From: Vulcanimicrobiota bacterium
GTDB lineage: Bacteria > Vulcanimicrobiota > Xenobia > Xenobiales > JADMJV01
Assembly: GCA_023447635.1 (NCBI GenBank)
Contig: JAEXNA010000225.1
Span: 1-5,324 of the forward strand
Direction of reading: 5' to 3'
DNA length: 5,324 nucleotides
The notes beneath the pieces are model-generated. The model searched no databases. It was not told where the DNA came from and saw nothing but the letters and a program-made list of their open reading frames with translations. This document shows positions 1 through 4,997 of this stretch, piece after piece. The translations under genes and the position numbers were made by a program. The stretch's first letter is position 1. The number at the start of each line of letters is the position of its first letter.

Positions 1-104
1 GAGCGATAGGGGTTTCTCCACCTGATTTTCAGGGAGATGGGCTGGACCTGAAATATGGAAAAGGCCGCTGGTCTACGACTGTAGATGCTGACCGGCAACC
101 GAAG

Positions 105-138
105 AAGGCGCTGAACTCGAAAGAGTCGGCGCCTTTTT
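105..138 (+). terminator. Intrinsic terminator with GNRA-type tetraloop
   Basis: The left arm AAGGCGC (105-111) pairs with GCGCCTT (129-135). The stem continues through a T-G wobble, G-C and A-T pairs, one bulged A at 115, and CTC/GAG closed by a GAAA loop (119-122). A run of five T (134-138) follows directly. This is a classic rho-independent terminator for transcription running rightwards. The gene it serves must lie mostly or wholly left of the window: two plus-strand frames reach stops at 7-9 and 23-25 and either could be its end. In the opposite direction the hairpin is followed only by TTCTT, so it could also weakly stop leftward transcripts from the Uma2 side. Part of the right arm and loop recur in the repeat near 2204, where the left arm is lost. 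Confidence 0.8.
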
Positions 139-234
139 CTATTCCCCGGCAGGCAGCATCGGACGAAGCGCCCCCTACCCCCCCGCGATCAGTCCGCTGT
201 ACGAGCAGATATCAGTCCGCACACCCGACTGATC
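112..234 (+). repeat. Dispersed repeat, copy A (right half plus dyad)
   Basis: Reading by eye, 112-234 aligns with 2204-2325 at about 75-80% identity with a few short gaps. Shared blocks include GAGTCGGCGCC-T-run, AGCATCGGAC, GTCCGCTGT and CAGATATCAG. It overlaps the terminator at 105-138 and ends in a 48-bp interrupted dyad (187-234). It does not resemble the left part of copy B (2165-2203). No open reading frame is shared, so it looks like a non-coding repeat of REP or MITE type, or a conserved structured RNA or attachment site, rather than a gene fragment. It lies downstream of the minus-strand Uma2 gene, as copy B lies downstream of the toxin gene. Confidence 0.75.
187..234. repeat. 48-bp interrupted dyad in repeat copy A
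   Basis: The outer arms GATCAGTC (187-194) and GACTGATC (227-234) are perfect complements. Inside, TGT pairs with ACA, and the centre is the palindrome GATATC. Several internal positions are mismatched, so this copy is less regular than its relative at 2276-2325. The outer arms differ in sequence from that copy (A-T here where C-G is found there) yet remain paired. Confidence 0.75.
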
Positions 235-246
235 CCGCTTCGCTCA

Positions 247-267
247 TTTCCCGGCGGGGACGGCGAG
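247..267. repeat. 21-bp direct repeat, left member
   Basis: This matches 478-498 at 19 of 21 positions. The shared core is GGGGACGGCGAG. The two members are 231 bp apart, and the right member sits just past the Uma2 stop codon. No further copy was noticed in the window. Confidence 0.7.
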
Positions 268-477
268 AGGGTGTGGCCTAGATTCGGAGCGCCTCGAGAG
301 CTTCGACACTTGCCAGCCAAGAGAGCGCTCGCAGCTCTCTGCCAGGACTCCAGCCTGAGCGGCCACCAACGCGAGCTGAGCTTCGGACCGTAGGTCGTCC
401 ATATCATGAACATCCCTCGAACGAGACTAGAAACAAGCGCCGACGGAAAGCCGCCCCCTACTGTTCGACCTCTGGTA

Positions 478-498
478 TTCCCCGGTGGGGACGGCGAG
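478..498. repeat. 21-bp direct repeat, right member
   Basis: This is the partner of 247-267, with two substitutions. It lies 15 bp beyond the 3' end of the Uma2 gene. It may mark a small decayed duplication of the Uma2 3' flank. Confidence 0.7.
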
Positions 499-513
499 CC
501 GGGCGACCTCGGT

Positions 514-1077
514 CTAGAGATCGTCTGGCAGGCCCGCGAAGAGAGCGGCCATGTCGATGGTGACACCGTAGTCGGCCAGCGCCAGCTGATCGCCGGGGCC
601 CAGGCTGGCTTCGAGTCGATAGCCTGGGCCGTCGAGGACAAAGAGCTCGAAAGTTCGAGCCGACGGGTCCAGCAGACCGTAGCGGCGGACCCCGTTGCCC
701 TCGTAAAGGTGCAGTTTGACCGTGCGATCGCGCGTGGCCGTCGACGGAGAGAGGATCTCGATGACGACTTCGGGGACGCCTTCGATCCCCCGCCTAGTCA
801 CCAGGCTCTCCTGTCCCGGCGCAAGGTAGACCAGGTCCGGCTGAGCCGGCTCCGCGCCGGGAATGAGCAGATCGATCGGCGCGTTGAAGACCAGCCCTTT
901 CCCCTCTAGCTCGAGCTGATAGAAGAGGAACTGAAGACGGCGGGAGAGGGTCTGGTGATAAGATGTGGGGGCTGGAGTCACGCACAAGAGGCCTTCGAGC
1001 ACCTCGTAGCGATTCCCGTCATCAGGAAGCTGTCGGTAGTCCTCGTAAGTCCAGGTCTTATTTGCGAAAAGGGTCAC
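514..1077 (-). CDS. Uma2 (DUF820) family putative endonuclease
   Basis: This 187-residue protein fits the usual size of the Uma2 family (PF05685), which has a PD-(D/E)XK nuclease fold, is often found in many copies per genome, and has no firmly known biological role. Visible marks are the N-terminal YEVLEG segment (E25, E28), the QPDLVYL motif with D81, and VVIEILSPST with E107, followed by RD and K121 and then GVRRYGLLDP. The last block normally reads GVxEYWLVDP, so the conserved E and W are replaced here by R and G; this may affect the fold or activity. The frame runs open to 1368, but the extra 97 residues are basic, low in family character and overlap the divergent gene. I choose GTG at 1075-1077 because the domain starts there and a consensus promoter ends exactly at it. 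No Shine-Dalgarno sequence precedes it. It stands alone, with no partner gene in the same operon. Confidence 0.88.
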   Translation of the reverse strand: MTLFANKTWTYEDYRQLPDDGNRYEVLEGLLCVTPAPTSYHQTLSRRLQFLFYQLELEGKGLVFNAPIDLLIPGAEPAQPDLVYLAPGQESLVTRRGIEGVPEVVIEILSPSTATRDRTVKLHLYEGNGVRRYGLLDPSARTFELFVLDGPGYRLEASLGPGDQLALADYGVTIDMAALFAGLPDDL

Positions 1078-1083
1078 GGCACC

Positions 1084-1112
1084 ATTATAACGCGCCGCAC
1101 TCACCAGGACAA
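1084..1112 (-). promoter_or_regulatory. Consensus sigma-70-type promoter of the Uma2 gene, apparently leaderless
   Basis: On the minus strand TTGTCC (1107-1112; 4 of 6 to TTGACA) is followed by a 17-bp spacer and a perfect TATAAT (1084-1089). Six bases, GGTGCC, separate the -10 box from GTG at 1077. With usual spacing the first transcribed base is the G of the start codon, giving a leaderless mRNA. This fits the absence of a ribosome binding site. The promoter lies in the 95-bp gap shared with the divergent secretin remnant. Confidence 0.7.
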
Positions 1113-1139
1113 AGCCCACCCCCATAGCCACAGTCGAAT

Positions 1140-1161
1140 AGGAGGCCACGCGAGAATCTCG
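1140..1161 (+). promoter_or_regulatory. Weak control signals before the secretin remnant
   Basis: An AGGAGG lies at 1140-1145, but it is 27 bases from the ATG at 1173, too far for normal initiation, and no start codon in that frame lies between. An 11-bp palindrome, CGAGA-A-TCTCG (1151-1161), could be an operator. I see no convincing plus-strand promoter in the gap. Confidence 0.25.
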
Positions 1162-1172
1162 AACCGGCCCCA

Positions 1173-1864
1173 ATGCGATTCCGACGTTTCGTAGCGACGC
1201 TCGTCTTTGCCCTGGCTCTGATCGGGCCCACGATAGCCGAACCAGCGGCTGACACTCGGGACTGGCTGATGCAGCGCGAAGAGTCTGCTGAGAAAGTCGC
1301 GGAGAGTCCCGTCCCGGATTCGGGGCCGCCTTGAAACTGTTGCGAGCGCAGTTTCCAGAACTGAGCATGAAGCGGCGGGCCCTGGCTGGCTCCTCCCCTC
1401 GCCAAGCTCACAGAAAAGAGACCGAGGCGCTCCTGGCGAAGGCCAGAGAGTTAGGACTCATCACCGAAGAGCGTCCCGCGACCGTTCGGATCTTTCCCGT
1501 CATTTACTGGGAACCGAACGAAGCCAGAGCGCTCCTTTCGACCTTAGTTCCTAACGCAAGGTATGCGGTCGAGTCGGGAAGCCTGGTCGCGCTCGGCAGC
1601 CCCAACGCTCTCGATCAGGTAGGCGAGCTCCTCTCGGAAATCGACCTGGCCGCTGACCAGGTCATGATGGATACCAGACTGGTAGAAATCACGCCCCAAG
1701 CGGATCGGGAGACCGGGCTCACCTGGATCACCAGGCCGAGCGACCACCCAGGGATCATCGCTCGACCTACAGAGAAAATCGAGGAACGGGTGAACGGAAA
1801 GCAGATCGGAAAGCCCAGGAAGCAGGCCGAGTCCAAAATTCGTATCGGTAGCTTTGCTCGGTGA
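1173..1864 (+). pseudogene. Frameshifted, truncated secretin (GspD/PilQ-like) remnant
   Basis: Secretins form the outer-membrane ring of type II/III secretion and type IV pilus machines. From ATG 1173 a clear Sec signal peptide is read (basic MRFRR, hydrophobic VATLVFALALIG, likely cleavage after TIA), then about 30 residues to a TGA at 1332-1334. The continuation lies in the -1 frame, which is open from 1292 and runs to 1864; counted from TTG 1331 it gives 177 residues. Residues 51-105 of that part resemble a secretin N1-type domain (TVRIFPVIYWEPNEARALL ... GSPNALDQVGELLSEIDLA). Residues 111-132 (VMMDTRLVEITPQADRETGL) match the entry to the secretin domain, followed by KIRIGSF and a stop. 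An intact protein would continue for roughly 200 more residues of beta-barrel, which are absent. No secretion-system genes lie nearby. TTG 1331 overlaps the TGA as TTGA, so coupled translation is a formal alternative, but the missing C-terminus argues for a pseudogene. Confidence 0.7.
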
Positions 1865-2124
1865 AATCTCAGAGAGCGACGCCCCGCCCGGGGCATCCGG
1901 ATAGGTCCGCTGGTCCCCTTGAAGTAGAGATGCATGAGGAATGGAGCCAGTGTCGGGGCGAGGCATAATGCTGACAGAGGCCGCAACGGCGAGGCAGAGA
2001 CCTCCCAGGCCACGACAAGACGAATTCATGAGCCGATTGCCGCAGCGCGGTGAGAGGATTCAGATGATAGAACTGAATACACAACGCCCGTCCCGCCCTC
2101 TTACTGGCCTGGATGTGGAGCAGG
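1865..2124. other. Stretch after the secretin break; inward-facing signal-peptide-like frame
   Basis: No secretin-like sequence is seen in any plus frame after 1864. On the minus strand an ATG at 2027-2029 opens a frame beginning with a signal-peptide-like stretch (SSCRGLGGLCLAVAASVS) that runs into the opposite strand of the secretin remnant and ends at 1544. A possible -10 box, TATCAT, lies upstream on that strand. The second half of this frame is certainly the shadow of the secretin; only the first 55 or so residues could be native. It may be the 5' end of another exported-protein gene joined here by rearrangement, or chance. A 65-codon plus frame (1941-2138) ends inside the terminator and looks like noise. 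Confidence 0.3.
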
Positions 2125-2152
2125 AAGGCCCTCCGTAGACGGGGCCTTTTTG
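2125..2152 (+). terminator. Intrinsic terminator downstream of the secretin remnant
   Basis: AAGGCCC (2125-2131) pairs with GGGCCTT (2142-2148), extended by a T-G wobble, around an 8-base loop. Five T (2147-2151) follow. The orientation is rightward, so it would end transcripts from the secretin locus. It lies 260 bp past the remnant's stop, which suggests that coding DNA once lay between, or that the original 3' end has been rearranged. Confidence 0.75.
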
Positions 2153-2164
2153 CTTTTCCCGGAG

Positions 2165-2325
2165 CCTCGAACCGCCGATTGTTGCGGCCGTGTTCCCGGG
2201 AGATGAACCTCGAAGGAGTCGGCGCCTTTTCTCCCGTTCAGCCAGCATCGGACAGAGCAGCCCTCTGCTCCCCCGGGATCCGTCCGCTGTGCGGACAGAT
2301 ATCAGCCCGCATAGCGGACGGATCC
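2165..2325 (+). repeat. Dispersed repeat, copy B (apparently full length)
   Basis: The right part (2204-2325) matches copy A (112-234) at about 75-80%. The left part (2165-2208) matches copy C (4998-5041) at 31 of 44 positions without gaps, so B is the only copy holding both halves. The terminator stem of copy A is not intact here: the right arm GGCGCC plus four T is present, but the left arm is replaced. It ends in the 50-bp dyad at 2276-2325. It is non-coding and sits between the secretin terminator and the toxin gene's 3' end. Confidence 0.7.
2276..2325. repeat. Near-perfect 50-bp dyad at the end of repeat copy B
   Basis: The arms GGATCCGTCCGCT (2276-2288) and AGCGGACGGATCC (2313-2325) are perfect complements over 13 bp. 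The pairing continues with a G-T wobble and TGCGG/CCGCA, and the centre is GATATC. Within it a smaller hairpin, GTCCGC-TGT-GCGGAC, and CCGC-ATA-GCGG can form instead, giving a cruciform or three-way junction. The dyad starts 10 bp past the toxin stop codon on the minus strand. No T tract follows it there, so it is not a standard terminator, although it may protect or trim the toxin mRNA 3' end. Confidence 0.85.
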
Positions 2326-2335
2326 TAGCGAAGAT

Positions 2336-2719
2336 TCACCAAACGAGTTCGATCTGGTAGCTGCGCAGGGCCTGGTCAGCGCTGAGCAGTCGGTGACGAC
2401 CCTCCATCGCCTGGGCGATGAGCATCCGGTCAAACGGATCGCGGTGATGGAACGGCAGGTCCACCACCCGTCGCGCCGCCTCTGGTGTGATATCTAGCCA
2501 TCCGATCGAATTTCGCATCAGGACATCTGCAAACTGGATGGACCAATCTGTGCTCAGCTCCAGTTTTCCGAGACTAGTTTTGATGCAGATTTCCCAATAG
2601 CTGGCGGCACTCAGGTAAAGCTCGCTTGAGGGGTCGAGAATAATCTCAGTGGCGACCTGGGAAAGCGGTCCCCCACCGACAATCCAGAGAAAGACATGCG
2701 TGTCCAGGAGAAAACTCAA
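2336..2719 (-). CDS. vapC: VapC-family PIN-domain ribonuclease toxin
   Basis: This is a 127-residue PIN-domain protein, the toxin of a type II toxin-antitoxin pair. VapC toxins are Mg-dependent RNases that typically cut tRNA or rRNA. All four expected acidic positions can be seen: D6 in LLDTHVFLW, E43 in SYWEI, D97 in HHRDPFDRMLIAQA and D115 in LLSADQALRSY. The DTHVFLW and HRDPFDRMLIAQA blocks are typical of the VapC branch usually paired with Phd/YefM antitoxins, so the protein looks intact and active. The start is TTG at 2717-2719, which overlaps the antitoxin stop as TTGA, so translation is probably coupled to the antitoxin; the LLDTH motif begins only four residues in, leaving little room for another start. 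The RNA target cannot be read from sequence. Confidence 0.93.
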   Translation of the reverse strand: MSFLLDTHVFLWIVGGGPLSQVATEIILDPSSELYLSAASYWEICIKTSLGKLELSTDWSIQFADVLMRNSIGWLDITPEAARRVVDLPFHHRDPFDRMLIAQAMEGRHRLLSADQALRSYQIELVW

Positions 2720-2946
2720 GACATATAGTCCTCGAAATCCTGGAGCGGCGCGTTGAAGTCTTGTGCAATCCTTTTCACCGCCTGCGGATACAGACCGATC
2801 TGGCGCTGCGGTTTTGCCTCGGGCAGCGCCACCAATCGGACAACGGGCTTTTTGCCACGACTGATCACCACGTCCTCGCCCTGAAGAACCAGGCGGATCA
2901 GCTCCGAGAGATGGGTCTTGGCCTCGTAGACAGACACATTTTTCAT
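2716..2946 (-). CDS. Phd/YefM-family antitoxin
   Basis: This is a 76-residue antitoxin. The N-terminal half has the Phd/YefM pattern (VSVYEAKTHLSELIRLVLQGEDVVISRGKKPVVRLV), which in this family dimerises and binds operator DNA. The C-terminal tail (DFNAPLQDFEDYMS), acidic and probably disordered until bound, would neutralise the PIN toxin encoded next. It is the first gene of a two-gene operon and shares 4 bp with the toxin. ATG at 2944-2946 is the start because the family motif begins three residues later. Members of this family repress their own promoter, usually more strongly with the toxin bound; that is family knowledge, not shown here. The promoter appears to start transcription at or next to the ATG. 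It is often labelled vapB by position, although its fold is Phd-like. Confidence 0.93.
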   Translation of the reverse strand: MKNVSVYEAKTHLSELIRLVLQGEDVVISRGKKPVVRLVALPEAKPQRQIGLYPQAVKRIAQDFNAPLQDFEDYMS

Positions 2947-2952
2947 ATCACC

Positions 2953-2981
2953 ATAGTAGTCTGGTCAAGCAGGTTGGTCAA
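2953..2981 (-). promoter_or_regulatory. Promoter of the toxin-antitoxin operon, apparently leaderless
   Basis: On the minus strand TTGACC (2976-2981; 5 of 6 to consensus) is followed by a 17-bp spacer and TACTAT (2953-2958; 4 of 6). Six bases, GGTGAT, separate this from the ATG at 2946, so the expected first transcribed base is the A of the start codon. GGTGA could pair with 16S rRNA but is too close to the ATG for normal use. A second TTGACC lies inside the spacer and may form part of an operator. Confidence 0.65.
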
Positions 2982-3016
2982 TCAAAGCCAGCCTCCTCGG
3001 CGGTTCGATCGCTAAT

Positions 3017-3036
3017 CCGTCCCCCGTGGAGACGGG
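3017..3036. other. Small hairpin past the TPR gene stop
   Basis: CCCGT (3023-3027) pairs with ACGGG (3032-3036) around GGAG. A competing pairing is CCGTC (3017-3021) with GACGG (3031-3035). It lies 20 bp beyond the TPR stop on the minus strand. No T tract follows in that direction, so termination here is uncertain. The CGCTA..ATCCGTCC flank weakly resembles the end of the dyad at 2276-2325 in reverse orientation. Confidence 0.35.
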
Positions 3037-3055
3037 CCTCGCCTGCGGACTTTGA

Positions 3056-4261
3056 TCAAGAGCGGGCTGTCTCTGGCCGCAGCTCTTCGACCATTTTCCA
3101 AGCCTGGGCCATCCTCAGTTCGAGGTCGGCTTCAAAGGGCGAGAGAAGCTCAGCGACGTCGAGGAACAGGGCGAACGCTTCCAGCGCCTCCTCGGACCGC
3201 TGTAGACCGTAAAGACAATAAGCCTTGGCCTCTACCCCCCAGGCGATGCGCATGTTCAGAGCGGCGGCGGTCTCGGCGTGAGCCAGGCCGTCGGCCCAGC
3301 GCTTTTCTCTGACCGCTAACTGGGCCAGCACCGCGTGGGCCGTCGCGTTGTCCCCTCCAACCGCCAGGGCCCGCAGGGCCGTCTCCTCGGCCTGGTCCCA
3401 GCGGCCAGCCACCAGCAGAGTCTCGGCCTTGTTGCCCAGCGCAACCCCCAGGTCAGCGGCCCGCGCAACCACCCTATTGTCGTGGGAAAGAGCTTTCTCG
3501 AAGTCTCCCAGCATACAGTGGTAGGCCGCCAGAAGATGGTGAGTTTCTTCGGCGTCGGGTTCGTGCTGCTCGAGCCAGGCGATGTCGCGCTGAACTTCCA
3601 AGGGCCGCCCCATGCAGAGCAGGGTCGTGATCCAGCCCTGTAGCGAGCCAGGCTCGGACTGGGAAACAGCGTGCTTGTAGCAGCGAGCGGCGTCGCTCAT
3701 CCTACCGAGGTGGCTATAAATCTGGCCCATCCCGACAAAGCGGCCGGTCGAAGCCTGACCCTCGGTGCTGCGCTGGGCCTCGAGCACCTTCTCAACGATC
3801 ATCGAGACCATGGAGTCAAACTCTTCCTCGCTGATCCCGAACGCCCGCGCGTTGCGAAAGCAGCGAGCCGACGCCAGCGGGTGGGTTGTGCTATAGTTCA
3901 GCCACCCGAGCCTGAAGTGCGCCAAACCCAGACACGGGTCGCTTTTCACGGAGAGCTCCAGGCAACGTCGCCCCATTTTCTGGTCCTCGCGGTGCAGCGC
4001 GAGAATCGCCAGGTTGTAGTAGGTCAGCGCCTCGACGTTGTACTCCATACCGAGCAGGCTCAGGAGGCTGGCCTTCTTCAGCCATGGGCGCTTTTGCACC
4101 AGGTCCAGAAAACGGCGAAAGTGGCTCTCCGCCTTCTCCCACTGCTTCTGTCGCATCGCTTCGACCCCGGCTCGGTACTCCTTGCGTAAGTAGCCCGTGA
4201 CCAGCGTGGGAGAGCTGCCCAGGAAAAACACACCTATCATTCCCAGCGAGAGAGGATCCAC
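3056..4261 (-). CDS. TPR-repeat protein with N-terminal hydrophobic segment
   Basis: This is a 401-residue protein built mostly of tetratricopeptide repeats, helical hairpins used for protein binding. Recognisable units lie near residues 27-55 (YRAGVEAMRQKQWEKAESHF), 78-108, 112-142, 176-204 (GQIYSHLGRMSDAARCYKHA), 242-270 (LLAAYHCMLGDFEKALSHDN), 274-302 (GNKAETLLVAGRWDQAEETA), 308-336 and 344-370. Residues 4-22 (LSLGMIGVFFLGSSPTLVTG) are hydrophobic and may anchor it to the inner membrane, with the repeats facing the cytoplasm or periplasm. No catalytic domain is visible. The start is GTG at 4259-4261, 16 bp after the upstream gene's stop; ATG at residue 8 is an alternative but would cut into the hydrophobic segment. 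It follows the exported protein gene in the same direction and is probably co-transcribed with it. Its function is unknown; a scaffold for an envelope complex is a guess from context. Confidence 0.9.
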   Translation of the reverse strand: MDPLSLGMIGVFFLGSSPTLVTGYLRKEYRAGVEAMRQKQWEKAESHFRRFLDLVQKRPWLKKASLLSLLGMEYNVEALTYYNLAILALHREDQKMGRRCLELSVKSDPCLGLAHFRLGWLNYSTTHPLASARCFRNARAFGISEEEFDSMVSMIVEKVLEAQRSTEGQASTGRFVGMGQIYSHLGRMSDAARCYKHAVSQSEPGSLQGWITTLLCMGRPLEVQRDIAWLEQHEPDAEETHHLLAAYHCMLGDFEKALSHDNRVVARAADLGVALGNKAETLLVAGRWDQAEETALRALAVGGDNATAHAVLAQLAVREKRWADGLAHAETAAALNMRIAWGVEAKAYCLYGLQRSEEALEAFALFLDVAELLSPFEADLELRMAQAWKMVEELRPETARS

Positions 4262-4277
4262 AGTCAGCTCATCAGAC

Positions 4278-4904
4278 CTAGCGGTCGACCTGGTTACCGA
4301 CGCGCAGGCCCTCAGGGGGCATGGCGTAGGTGGTTTCTAGAGAGGTGGGAGTCAGGCCGGTAAGATGTTCGATGGGAGGTCTCTCTTCCGGGACTGGCTC
4401 CGTGGTATCGAAGCGAAAGTAGTGATAGGGTCCGGGGCGGTCGTAGCTGGACTGCACGACACGGGTGCCTGGGTCAAGTCCCTGGACGGTCTGCTGGTGA
4501 TAGCCGCTGAGGATCACGTCGGTGACGCGCGTACCCGGGTTGACCTCGACCGTCCAAAGCGTAGGTTCATAGGCTGTGAGCACCAGCGCGACCGTTCGAC
4601 CCGGCCGGTCGACCTGGACAAGGGCTTTCCCCGTTGGGTGAAACTTGTAGCTGTGGGTCGGGCCGCCGCCATAATCGCCTTCATAGATCCCCACGCAGTG
4701 CAGTTCGTCGGCCCGAACCGGAGGGTCAAGTTGGTAAGACGGAGAGCCTTGCGCGATGTCCCCTTCCGGGAGGGCTTCAAGACTCGCCGGACGCTCCGGC
4801 GGTGGCGATAGGTCAACACGCCGCTCGGGCTGATAGCGGGCCAGCACCGCCGACGCGGCAAGGATGGTTCCGAGAGCGAGCAAACTCCACTGGGAAAGCT
4901 TCAT
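4278..4904 (-). CDS. Exported protein of unknown function
   Basis: This is a 208-residue protein with a Sec signal peptide (MKLSQWSLLALGTILAASAVLA, likely cut after ALA at about residue 22). A proline- and charge-rich linker follows (about 23-65), then a compact domain from about 68 to 168. Visible blocks in that domain are HCVGIYEGDYGGG, VQVDRPGRTVALVLTAYEPT, LWTVEVNPGTRVTDVILSGY and HQQTVQGLDPGTRVV. The alternating hydrophobic strands suggest a beta-sandwich; I do not recognise a named family. There is one cysteine (in HCVG), which does not form a lipobox, so the protein is not a lipoprotein. The start ATG at 4902-4904 leads straight into the signal peptide; no Shine-Dalgarno sequence is seen before it (TTCCTTT). 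It is first in an operon with the TPR protein, 16 bp apart, so the two may act together at the cell envelope. Confidence 0.9.
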   Translation of the reverse strand: MKLSQWSLLALGTILAASAVLARYQPERRVDLSPPPERPASLEALPEGDIAQGSPSYQLDPPVRADELHCVGIYEGDYGGGPTHSYKFHPTGKALVQVDRPGRTVALVLTAYEPTLWTVEVNPGTRVTDVILSGYHQQTVQGLDPGTRVVQSSYDRPGPYHYFRFDTTEPVPEERPPIEHLTGLTPTSLETTYAMPPEGLRVGNQVDR

Positions 4905-4997
4905 AAAGGAACAGTTCTCGGTCGTTCAGAGAAACCTTCGCTGCTCGGATGAGATGAAAGCGACTCGTCAGTCACGGCAGAATACCGCTTTTTCGAA

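Larger units (their letters stand above)
235..513. other. Gene-poor stretch between repeat A and the Uma2 stop
   Basis: I find no convincing gene here. A minus-strand frame from ATG at 402 to a stop at 244 (52 residues, helix-like, alanine and leucine rich) is open but has no well-placed ribosome binding site and no family resemblance. The stretch holds a 21-bp near-identical direct repeat pair (247-267 and 478-498). Short flanking similarity around both members, GCTCTCTT and TCTAG-type blocks on the minus strand, hints that the sequence around the Uma2 3' end was once duplicated and has decayed. The function is unknown. Confidence 0.5.

Noticed and set aside
3..279. Plus-strand frame open from the left edge to a stop at 277-279, starting with a protein-like run (GVSPPDFQGDGLDLKYGKGR).
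   Set aside because: It would read straight through a strong terminator and the repeat dyad, and its later part is proline/arginine/serine junk. At most the first 30 codons are a gene tail, and nothing shows a stop before the terminator in this frame.
244..402. Minus-strand 52-codon frame starting MDDLRSEAQLALVAAQAG.
   Set aside because: It looks helical, but has no close ribosome binding site, promoter or recognisable family; in GC-rich DNA such short frames are common.
1078..1368. The 97-residue N-terminal extension of the Uma2 frame.
   Set aside because: It overlaps the divergent secretin signal peptide on the other strand, lacks family similarity, and a consensus promoter ends at the internal GTG.
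1544..1862. Minus-strand frames opposite the secretin N-domain.
   Set aside because: The plus strand gives a clear secretin-like protein here, so the minus frames are shadows.
2999..3036. Possible inverted fourth copy of the dyad past the TPR stop.
   Set aside because: Only CGCTA..ATCCGTCC and a GTCCGC-type word are shared; the central CAGATATCAG is missing, so the likeness may be chance.
3335..4189. Long plus-strand frames opposite the TPR gene (102 and 172 codons).
   Set aside because: They lie wholly antisense to well-formed TPR repeats and show no family features.
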